A DNA stretch of 7,103 nt, from assembly GCA_011682565.1 (NCBI GenBank), contig JAACEJ010000177.1, forward strand, positions 1 to 7,103, given 5' to 3'. This stretch comes from Actinomycetota bacterium. GTDB lineage: Bacteria; Zhuqueibacterota; Zhuqueibacteria; Residuimicrobiales; Krinioviventaceae. The translations under genes and the position numbers were made by a program. This document shows, piece after piece, positions 1 through 6,700 of this stretch; the stretch's first letter is position 1; the number at the start of each line of letters is the position of its first letter. A model generated the notes under the pieces. It was not told the origin of the DNA, ran no database searches, and saw nothing but the letters and a program-made list of their open reading frames with translations.

Positions 1-2913
1 GACAACGGCGCAAATGTCATCAATCTGAGCACAGCTTCCAGCCGGGTGCTCGTCGATGCGGCGCGCTATGCTTTTGACCGCGGCGTGGTGATTACAAAAA
101 GTGCCGGAAATGATTTTTCGGACATTCCCGATATCCTGGAACTTGAACCTTATGTCCTGACGGTTGCTGCCGTCAACGAGAATGATGAAAAAGCATCTTA
201 TTCTGACTTTGGAAGCTGGGTAAAGGTGTGCGCCCCCGGAGGTGACTACAGCGGTGTTGGTCAGGAACTGACCGGTACATTTTTTAACAACAAGTATGCC
301 CATGAACATGGTACATCTTTCGCGGCGCCGATTGTTGCCGGACTTGCCGGATTAATTAAATCCTACCAACCGGATATGAGTGCGGCCGATATTGTTTTTC
401 GTATCACAGATACCGCTGATAATATTGATAACCTGAATCCCGACTATGCCGGCAAACTGGGAACAGGGCGAATAAATGCATATCGCGCTCTGACGGAACA
501 GGTGCAGCCGCATCCTGAATTATCCTTTTACTCCCTGCGTGTCGATGATTCGGAAAACAGCAACAACAACAGTAAATTCGATCCGGGAGAGACGGTAAAG
601 CTTTATGTGAAATTGCAGAACCGCTGGGGCGATGGTGAAAATTTGCATGTCCATCTTGATCTCGACGACCATGACGTTACTTTGCAAAAAGCGGGTGTTG
701 TTTATCCGCATATTCTCGGTTTGTCGGATTTGAATGCAAACAGTGTAGAAAATCAGGCTGATCCTTTTATCCTTTCCGTCGATGCAGCGTCTCTTCCGAA
801 AAACATTCCGGCGACGCTGACAATCGTTGATCAATTTGGCAGTTCCGGCGAACTGAACTTGAGTATTCCTGTTAGTCCTTCCGTCCTCCTGGTTGACGAC
901 GATAATGCCAGCGACAACGCGGAATCCTTTTATAAAGATATTTTGGACAGTCTCAATCTGGCTTGCGAAATTTGGGATCACAACAAGAATGGCGCGCCTG
1001 TTGAAGTGATGGATAAATATTCGACCGTAATTTGGTTCTGCGCACAAACCGGCGCAGATGTGCCGACCCTGGATGCGCAGGACAGACAGCTCATTGCTGA
1101 TTTTCTGGACACCGGCGGAAATCTCTTTCTTTCCGGCCAGGATATTGGCTGGGACCTGTGCGAGGATAATGGTCAGAATGTAAATGAATACAAGCTTTCA
1201 AACGGCGAGTCTGAGAAATTTTATGAAAAGTATTTTCATGCAAAATATTTAAAGGACGACTCGGGCAGCAAACATCTTGTCGGCAAAGCAGATGATCCCA
1301 TTGGCGCCGATTTGCAATTTAATGTGAATGAGCCGGGAAATGGCTGGGAATATCCCAGTGAAATTGCACCTCTCGACAGCGCTGTGTCGATTTTTTCTTA
1401 CTCCGACGGCGTCAGCGGCGCCATTCGTTATGCCGGAGATTATCGCCTGGTCTATTTTGCTTTTGGTGGGCTGGAAGGCATTGCCGATGCACAGGTGCGG
1501 CAAACGCTTTTTGCGCGAATTCTCAACTGGCTGAATGGTCTGCATTTCGAGCACACGCCGCTCAAGGATACGGAAAAAACGAGCGGTGGTTATCCGGTTT
1601 CGGCAACAGTAACTTCCTCTGTTTCCCCTGTTAAAAATGTGACATTGTTTTGGATGCGAAATGATAGTTTGTCTTTGCACAAAACGCAAATGTCTGCCGG
1701 TGAAAAAAATCAGTATGTTGCTGAAATTCCTGCGCAAACGGGTGTTGTCGTGGAATATGCAATACAAGTTCGTCTGCAAAATGATTTCATTGCTCCTATT
1801 GATTTTTATCATTTTTATGCAGGTGCGGATACGAGCAGGCCGGTGATAGAGAATCTGTTCTCTCCAAAACCGACTTTTGCCAGGAACGATCTGTTATTTC
1901 GTGCAGGTGTGCGTGATAATGAGGGCGTGGATACAAATTCAGTTTTTATTCATTTCTTTTCTTCTCGCCTGCCCGGGGACAGCTTGCAAATGCAGTTTGA
2001 CGAAGATGATCAGGAATTTGCCGCCATACTGCCCGGGCCGTTTTATTATGGCGATACATTGTTCACCTTTTACTCTGCTGCTGATGTTTCCGCAAGACAC
2101 AATCGAGTTGAGAGTTCCGCGGATACATTGATCATTGGCTTTGATGATTTTGAAAATGGTCTCAGCGCCTGGGACGTGATTTCCGGTACATGGGGGCTGG
2201 ACCAGATGAGGAAGCATTCCGGGCTGAACAGTATCAACGACAGCCCTTTCAGTGAAATAAATGCCGGGATGACATCAATTATTAATCTTTCCCTGCCTTT
2301 GGATTTCAGCGGCAGTAATGCAGCGTCGCTTTCTTTCTGGACATTTCATTCTTTGCGGGAGCAAAAGGATTTCGGTTACGTTGAAATCAGTAGTGACAGC
2401 GGTGCAACCTGGCAGCAGATTGGCGAGACTGTAACAGGCACTTCTGCCGCATGGGCGTTAACCGATATTCCGTTGGATCGAGTCCTGGGTGAGAAAGATA
2501 TTTTGTTGCGTTTCAGATTGGTCACCGATCCGCAGTTCACTTTCACCGAAACCGGGTGGAGCATTGATGATGTAAAGATTACCGAAGACGTCGCGGTAAA
2601 TGTTGTTCATGATCCAAATGTTGCCATAGTTCCAAAAGATTTCCGCTTGTGGCAAAACTTTCCAAATCCGTTCAACCCCGCCACCCGTATCAGCTATGAC
2701 CTGGCCCTGGGATCACAGGTGAGCTTGAAAATTTACAACAGTCTTGGACAGCTTGTGAAAACGCTGGTCGATTCTTATGAGAGCGCCGGATCATATCACA
2801 TCCAGTGGGGGGGCGTCGATAATGGCGGAAATATTTTACCCGCCGGGATATATTTTGTTAAATTGCAAGCCGGAGGTTTTTCCTTTGTCCGTAAAATGGC
2901 ACTGGTCAAATAA
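1..2913 (+). CDS. Secreted multidomain subtilisin-like S8 protease with T9SS sorting tail (paralogue A), 5' end missing
   Basis: The frame is open from base 1, so the gene begins upstream; the GTG at 46 lies inside the S8 domain and is not the start. The stop is TAA at 2911-2913, and 970 residues are visible (numbered from base 1). Order: S8 second half (1-163) with oxyanion-hole Asn37 in SAGN and nucleophile Ser106 in HGTSFAAP; a CARDB/Ig-like domain (about 173-292) opening with an Asn/Asp-rich possible Ca-binding loop; a glutamine-amidotransferase/ThuA-like fold (294-514) with LLVDDD and SGQDIGWD; two Ig-like segments (about 518-710); a MAM/immune-inhibitor-A-like jelly roll (713-860, FENG to WSIDDV); and a sorting tail (878-970). 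The catalytic Asp and His lie outside the window, so activity cannot be judged. By alignment with the downstream paralogue roughly 300 residues are missing, giving about 1270 in all. The likely role is an extracellular or surface-attached endopeptidase; substrate unknown. Confidence 0.93.
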   Translation, partial: DNGANVINLSTASSRVLVDAARYAFDRGVVITKSAGNDFSDIPDILELEPYVLTVAAVNENDEKASYSDFGSWVKVCAPGGDYSGVGQELTGTFFNNKYAHEHGTSFAAPIVAGLAGLIKSYQPDMSAADIVFRITDTADNIDNLNPDYAGKLGTGRINAYRALTEQVQPHPELSFYSLRVDDSENSNNNSKFDPGETVKLYVKLQNRWGDGENLHVHLDLDDHDVTLQKAGVVYPHILGLSDLNANSVENQADPFILSVDAASLPKNIPATLTIVDQFGSSGELNLSIPVSPSVLLVDDDNASDNAESFYKDILDSLNLACEIWDHNKNGAPVEVMDKYSTVIWFCAQTGADVPTLDAQDRQLIADFLDTGGNLFLSGQDIGWDLCEDNGQNVNEYKLSNGESEKFYEKYFHAKYLKDDSGSKHLVGKADDPIGADLQFNVNEPGNGWEYPSEIAPLDSAVSIFSYSDGVSGAIRYAGDYRLVYFAFGGLEGIADAQVRQTLFARILNWLNGLHFEHTPLKDTEKTSGGYPVSATVTSSVSPVKNVTLFWMRNDSLSLHKTQMSAGEKNQYVAEIPAQTGVVVEYAIQVRLQNDFIAPIDFYHFYAGADTSRPVIENLFSPKPTFARNDLLFRAGVRDNEGVDTNSVFIHFFSSRLPGDSLQMQFDEDDQEFAAILPGPFYYGDTLFTFYSAADVSARHNRVESSADTLIIGFDDFENGLSAWDVISGTWGLDQMRKHSGLNSINDSPFSEINAGMTSIINLSLPLDFSGSNAASLSFWTFHSLREQKDFGYVEISSDSGATWQQIGETVTGTSAAWALTDIPLDRVLGEKDILLRFRLVTDPQFTFTETGWSIDDVKITEDVAVNVVHDPNVAIVPKDFRLWQNFPNPFNPATRISYDLALGSQVSLKIYNSLGQLVKTLVDSYESAGSYHIQWGGVDNGGNILPAGIYFVKLQAGGFSFVRKMALVK
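2632..2910 (+). other. T9SS-type C-terminal sorting domain (Por_Secre_tail / FlgD-Ig-like) of paralogue A
   Basis: These are codons 878-970 of the upstream gene. The segment starts with PKDFRLWQNFPNPFNP, continues through a beta-rich stretch with IYNSLGQLVKTL and GNILPAGIYFVKL, and ends FVRKMALVK. This is the standard layout of the C-terminal secretion/sorting domains of FCB bacteria. In characterised systems (Porphyromonas, Flavobacterium) such tails direct the protein through the outer membrane by T9SS and are often removed on surface attachment. The machinery itself is not in this window, so its use here is inferred from the tail. Confidence 0.88.
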
Positions 2914-2968
2914 GGAAAATCATCCAAGGCTTATGATGTTTTTGAGGGATGTTTGGTCCGGCCTGCAT

Positions 2969-2994
2969 GTCATTCCCGCCTTCGCGGGAATGAC
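2969..2994. repeat. Palindrome 1, ATTCCC-N8-GGGAAT type (dRS3/REP-like)
   Basis: A perfect inverted repeat with 11-base arms (2969-2979 and 2984-2994) and a CTTC loop. Its core, 2972-2991, fits ATTCCC-N8-GGGAAT, the format of neisserial dRS3 repeats and of many dispersed palindromes in other phyla; only format similarity is claimed. It is preceded by the leader GGTCCGGCCTGCATG at 2955. No T-run follows, so it is not a standard intrinsic terminator, although an RNA hairpin downstream of the protease gene could protect the mRNA 3' end. Confidence 0.88.
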
Positions 2995-3092
2995 GGCGAG
3001 TGGACGAAGCCATTATTTTATTAAATGAGAATATAGTTAGTTATCCAGGGTCCTCGTTGTTTTTGATACAATCGTGGCCCGGCCTGCGTGTC

Positions 3093-3112
3093 GTTCCCGC
3101 GAATGCGGGAAT
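3093..3112. repeat. Palindrome 2, GTTCCC-N8-GGGAAT type
   Basis: The arms TTCCCGC (3094-3100) and GCGGGAA (3105-3111) pair around a GAAT loop, with a possible G-T pair outside. The leader GGCCCGGCCTGCGTG at 3076-3090 closely resembles the sequence before palindrome 1. It lies about 50 bases upstream of the GIY-YIG remnant start. Confidence 0.85.
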
Positions 3113-3150
3113 CTATTTTGTTCTTTTAATTTGATCGTATGCACGTATTC

Positions 3151-3157
3151 GAGAAGG
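3151..3157 (+). promoter_or_regulatory. Ribosome binding site of the GIY-YIG remnant
   Basis: GAGAAGG sits 6 bases before the TTG at 3164. It decides the start, because the nearby ATG at 3171 is in another frame and the GTG at 3074 would place palindrome 2 inside the protein. The second repeat copy has the weaker GGGAAAG here. Confidence 0.5.
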
Positions 3158-3163
3158 TTAAAA

Positions 3164-3286
3164 TTGGCAAATGAATATTACGTATACATCCTTTTGAAAA
3201 AATGGAATCGACAATGGAAGATCAACCTCATTGAAGAGAGTAATACGCACTGGGATGACTTGTATTTTCAGTTGAAAAGTATATGA
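3164..3286 (+). pseudogene. GIY-YIG nuclease superfamily remnant with internal deletion
   Basis: Forty codons run from a TTG start at 3164 to TGA at 3284-3286. A good ribosome binding site, GAGAAGG (3151-3157), lies 6 bases upstream and supports the start. The protein opens ANEYYVYIL, the typical first strand of small GIY-YIG endonucleases (the 'GIY' position reads YVY). It then jumps directly to KKWNRQWKINLIEESNTHW followed by DDLY, the typical C-terminus of the same family. The middle is gone: the YIG half of the motif, the catalytic Arg helix and the region up to the conserved Glu. Intact members are usually around 80-100 residues, so roughly 50-60 codons are missing, apparently in frame. 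The product should have no nuclease activity. The family assignment rests on remembered motifs, not on a search. Confidence 0.62.
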
Positions 3287-3292
3287 GAAATG

Positions 3293-3312
3293 ATTCCCGC
3301 CTTCGCGGGAAT
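3293..3312. repeat. Palindrome 3, ATTCCC-N8-GGGAAT type
   Basis: The 20-base core and its inner eight bases are identical to palindrome 1. The right flank (GACGGCGAGTGGACG) is also shared, but the left flank is not: the GGCCTG leader is missing. This makes it the boundary of the second composite repeat. Confidence 0.85.
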
Positions 3313-3413
3313 GACGGCGAGTGGACGGAGCCATTATTTTATTAAATGAGAATATAGTTAGTTATCCAGGGTACTCGTTGTTTTTGATGCAATCGAGGTC
3401 CGGCCTGTGTGTC

Positions 3414-3433
3414 GTTCCCGCGCATGCGGGAAT
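3414..3433. repeat. Palindrome 4, GTTCCC-N8-GGGAAT type
   Basis: The arms TTCCCGC (3415-3421) and GCGGGAA (3426-3432) surround a GCAT loop. It is the counterpart of palindrome 2 at exactly 321 bases distance and carries the leader GGTCCGGCCTGTGTG at 3397-3411. One inner base differs from palindrome 2 (A to C). Confidence 0.85.
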
Positions 3434-3480
3434 CTATTTTGTTCTTGTAGTTTGATTGTATGCACGTATCGGGAAAGAAA

Positions 3481-3504
3481 TTAGCAAAAGAAGATAACGT
3501 TTTT
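3481..3504 (+). pseudogene. Residual 5' end of a second GIY-YIG gene copy
   Basis: When the second composite repeat is aligned to the first, bases 3481-3504 fall on the start of the GIY-YIG remnant and read LAKEDNVF against LANEYYVY. The start codon has become TTA and the similarity ends after about eight codons. This is only a scar of the gene; the call depends on the repeat alignment rather than on the protein itself. Confidence 0.35.
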
Positions 3505-3627
3505 AACACCCTTGCCGGTAAATATAAAGCACGACGGGTTTTGGCGTAACAAATGGGCTTGCGAAGAGTTTTTGAGCATAAAGCCGATAAAAACAGCTTT
3601 ATTCTGTTGTAAAATAACAAAGCAAAG

Positions 3628-3633
3628 AAAGGA
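3628..3633 (+). promoter_or_regulatory. Ribosome binding site of paralogue B
   Basis: AAAGGA lies 9 bases before the ATG at 3643 and supports that start, which is followed at once by a signal peptide. Confidence 0.6.
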
Positions 3634-3642
3634 AATAACAAA

Positions 3643-3720
3643 ATGATTTTAAATTTGAGACAGATAGGGACAGGATTTTTATTTTTACTCATTTTATTTT
3701 CTCAGGCCATCGGTTATGCT
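3643..3720 (+). other. Sec signal peptide of paralogue B
   Basis: Residues 1-26: a short n-region with Arg6, a hydrophobic core GFLFLLILF (11-19), and a likely cleavage after GYA (24-26), or one residue later, before ADRR. No lipobox Cys is seen, so type I signal peptidase processing is expected. Confidence 0.85.
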
Positions 3721-6700
3721 GCCGACAGGCGAGTTGAAGCGATCTACGGCAAAGGTGCCGAAATAGTTCCCGGCGAAATTATAGTCAAATTTTCGGAAAA
3801 GATTGGCAATGTGGAAAGCAGTTCACAGTTTGCCAAAATTTATCAAACCTACGGCGCTCTCTCCCATGAAAGGGTTTTTAAGCATGTGAAATATAAAAAT
3901 ACTTCAAAACGAAAAATGACGGATTTGACCCGGATTTACAAATTTAAGGTTCCTGAAAATGCCGATATTCTTGACATTTGTCGGCAGTTGGAAAATCAAA
4001 AAGACGTAATTTATGCGGAGCCGAATTTTTATTGCACAGCCCAGGCTGTCCCCAATGATTCACTTTACCCACGTCAGGGACATTTGCCACAGATTAACAT
4101 GCCCGCAGCGTGGGATATAATAAAAGGTGATAAAAAGGTTGTGCTTGGTATTGTGGGAACCGGCGTGGACTGGAATCATCCCGATCTTGCCGATGCGATT
4201 TGGGAAAATCCGGGCGAGACACTGGATGGACGCGACGATGACGGCAATGGATTTATCGATGATATTCGCGGTTGGGATTTTGTTACCGGTGTTTCTAACG
4301 ATGCTGCTCCCGGCGAGGATGGAGATGTACCGGATAATGATCCCATGGATTTTGACGGCCATGAAACCCATGTTGCCGGTCTGGCGGCGGCGGTAACGAA
4401 CAATGAAATAGGTGTCGCCGGTGTCTCGTGGGGATGCACCATTATGCCGGTACGGGCGGGGTATCATACCAAAGACGGAAAAGGTCGTTCTGTCGGCGAT
4501 GCGCTGGCGAAGGGAGTCACTTATGCTGCGAATAACGGTGCGGATTTTATTAATTACAGTTGGTCCAGTTTCGGACAGACTATTATTAATGCGGTTCGTT
4601 ATGCTTTTGAAAAGGGTTCATTGGTTATTGATGCGGCAGGCAATGATGATGACAAGCCCGGCAAGGATCCTAATTACCCGGGCGCCCTTGGCTCTTTGCC
4701 TTATGTCTTGACTATTGCGGCGGTTGACGATCGGGACCTCAAAGCGAGCTATTCTTCCTATGGGTCGTGGGTCACCGTTTCCGCCCCGGGAGGTGATTTG
4801 AACCGCGGACGTCCCGGCTTGTTGAGCACGGTTTTTAACGATTCTTATGCTTCATTTCAGGGTACCTCGATGGCCTCACCGGTCGTAACGGGGCTGGCCG
4901 GACTTTTGAAATCCTACAATCCGGAGTGGACCAATGCCGACATTATGTTTCGGATTGTTGAAACCGCTGATAATATTTATGACAAGAATCCCGATTATAT
5001 CGGCAAGCTTGGCTCGGGCCGGGTGAATGCCCTGCGTGCTTTGACCGAGGAAATCCATCCCCTGCCAAAGATTAAACTTTTATCCATTGCCGTAAATGAT
5101 TCATCTACAGGAAACAGCAATTCAAAACTGGATATCGGCGAAACAGCCGAGGTCATTGTATCGCTGGAAAATGATTGGGCTTCAGCGGCAAATGTTGTTA
5201 TTAACCTCCTCATCGATGATCCGGAGATCACCGTGGTGAATGGAACCGCCACAATCGGCGAATTGCCCGGATTGGAAAATCTGGATGCCAGCGTAAAAGA
5301 TAATAGCGCGGATCCGCTTGTTGTCTCTGTCAGTCCGAATTCTGTTCCCCACAGAATCCATGCGACAATACAGGTCATTGCCGATGGTATTGAACAGGAT
5401 TTTAACTGGGGCCTGGCGATCGACCCGAGGATTCTTGTGGTTGATGATGATACACCCGGCAGACGCGGTCCCACAATAAATGTAGAAAATTATTACTATA
5501 ATGCACTTGACGATATTGATGTTTCTTTCGATTATTGGGATGAATTTGCTCGCGGAAAGGAACCGCGTTCCGATACACTTGGGCGCTATGATACAGTCAT
5601 TTGGTTTTGTGAAAAATCCGCTCCTTCCTTAAACAGCGCCGATCGTGCAGCCATTAAACGCTACCTCAATGTTTTTGACGGTAATCTGATTCTTTTCGGC
5701 CAGGATATTGGCTGGGATTTAAATGATGCCGGTGGCGACAGTAATGAATTTTTCTTTGATTCACGGTCGAGAGACTTTTTTTATGAACCCGTGTTACATG
5801 CAAAATACATTGCCGATAATGCCGGTTTCGATCGCGTTTTAGGTGTACCAGGTGATCCCATAACCGATGGACTGGCTTTTAATTTTGCCCAGCCCGACCG
5901 CGATCCGACCATGCAATCTCCGGATGTCGTGGATACCCTGGATGGCGGAATTGCTTGTTTGCGATATCCGGATGGAAGGATTGCCGGAGTTCGCGATGTT
6001 TCGCAAGCGGATGATGGCCGGACTATAAAAACGGCGTACTTTTCATTCGGCGGTGTGGAAGCGATTGATGATCCGCAGACTCGGCGTGAATTGCTGGTTC
6101 GTGCGCTGAGTTGGGTTAGCGGTATTCGTGTTCATCATACCCCGCTTAAGGATGTGTCCGCATCCGTCGCACGCGACATCAGCGCTGTTATTGATGTTGA
6201 TTCGGATACCTTGCATTTGCAGCGGGTAGAATTATTATACACTGTGAATGGTGAATATCCGGAGACCGTGGTAGATATGACGGCCGATGCAAACGGTGCA
6301 TATCATGCGATGATTCCTGCTGTTGGTGAAGGCGTCGTTGACTATCAGATTCTGGTTGAAGCGGATAACGGTTATTACGCGCCAAGAATTCATTATTCCT
6401 ATAAAATCGGCACGGATACCGAGCCGCCTTTTATTGCTTCAGTGGAAAAGCTGTACAATTCCATGGATAAAAAGGGGCCGTTTCATCCCATTGCAAAAAT
6501 TACCGATAATACAATGGTTGATACGAATCGCGTTTTTGTCCATTTTTGGACCAACCGCATGGCAGCGGATAGTGCCAATGCCTTGTCAGCCGCGGGTGAA
6601 AACGAGTTTGCCGGAGAAATTCAGGGTGACTTTCAATACGGCGATACGTTGATGTATTATTTCTCCGCTGCCGACACGAATGCGAATTTTAATTATGCCC

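Larger units (their letters stand above)
2972..3183 (+). repeat. Composite direct repeat, copy 1
   Basis: Bases 2972-3148 match 3293-3469 without gaps over 177 bases, with 10 differences by my count (about 94% identity). After a 4-base length difference, similarity resumes at 3161 and runs to about 3183, where 19 of 23 bases match. The unit contains one palindrome at its left end, about 100 bases of AT-rich sequence, a second palindrome, a 50-base leader with a possible ribosome binding site, and the first codons of a GIY-YIG-like gene. The high identity of the non-coding part suggests recent duplication or independent arrival of the same element. Confidence 0.88.
3293..3500 (+). repeat. Composite direct repeat, copy 2
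   Basis: This is the partner of the copy at 2972-3183. Its left edge lies exactly at the first palindrome: the GGCCTG leader that precedes the palindrome in copy 1 is absent here and replaced by unrelated sequence. At the right it keeps a degraded version of the GIY-YIG gene start and then diverges completely. Differences from copy 1 are scattered single-base changes, as expected for drift of non-coding DNA. Confidence 0.87.
2914..3642. other. Intergenic spacer (729 bases) filled by palindromic repeats and gene remnants
   Basis: This gap separates two paralogous protease genes. Bases 2955-3500 are a repeat cluster: four 20-base palindromes, a direct repeat at 321-base offset, and a decayed GIY-YIG gene. 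The last part, about 3505-3627, is AT-rich and shows no repeat, RNA gene or convincing promoter, though the promoter of the downstream protease is presumably there. Open frames crossing the spacer in several frames translate the palindromes into peptides such as VIPAFAGMT or RMRGNDT. These are artefacts commonly seen when this type of repeat is translated, not genes. Confidence 0.8.

Noticed and set aside
2807..2813. Run of seven G in the sorting tail, considered as a phase-variation tract
   Set aside because: Seven bases is short, the reading frame is normal across it, and the tail sequence on both sides fits the family.
2919..2943. ATCAT/ATGAT stem followed by a G and T5 just after the stop of paralogue A, considered as an intrinsic terminator
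   Set aside because: The stem has only five mostly AT pairs with a nine-base loop, too weak to call.
2777..3028. Plus-strand open frame overlapping the end of paralogue A
   Set aside because: It lies in another frame of the sorting tail and ends in the artefact peptide VIPAFAGMT from palindrome 1.
3093..3130. Palindrome 2 followed by a T-rich stretch, considered as a terminator
   Set aside because: The T-rich part is interrupted (CTATTTTGTTCTTTT) and starts two bases past the stem; palindromes 1 and 3 have no T-run, so the repeat class is not a terminator family.
2955..3500. Repeat cluster considered as a CRISPR array
   Set aside because: The four palindromes are unevenly spaced (121, 200 and 121 bases between starts), with repeated rather than unique sequence between them.
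3559..3615. Possible promoter for paralogue B (TTGCGA or TTGAGC with TAAAAT at 3610)
   Set aside because: No pair of boxes has acceptable spacing for sigma-70, and no Bacteroidetes-type TTTG plus TANNTTTG pair was found.
3342..3692. 116-codon open frame on the minus strand across the spacer into paralogue B
   Set aside because: It reads through palindrome 4 (peptide RMRGNDT) and the antisense of the protease start; no family similarity is recognised and it overlaps a well-supported gene.
4168..4170. Asp176, considered as a replacement for the lost catalytic Asp
   Set aside because: This Asp is part of the ordinary motif (DTGVDWNHPDL) also in active enzymes, so it is not a shifted catalytic residue.
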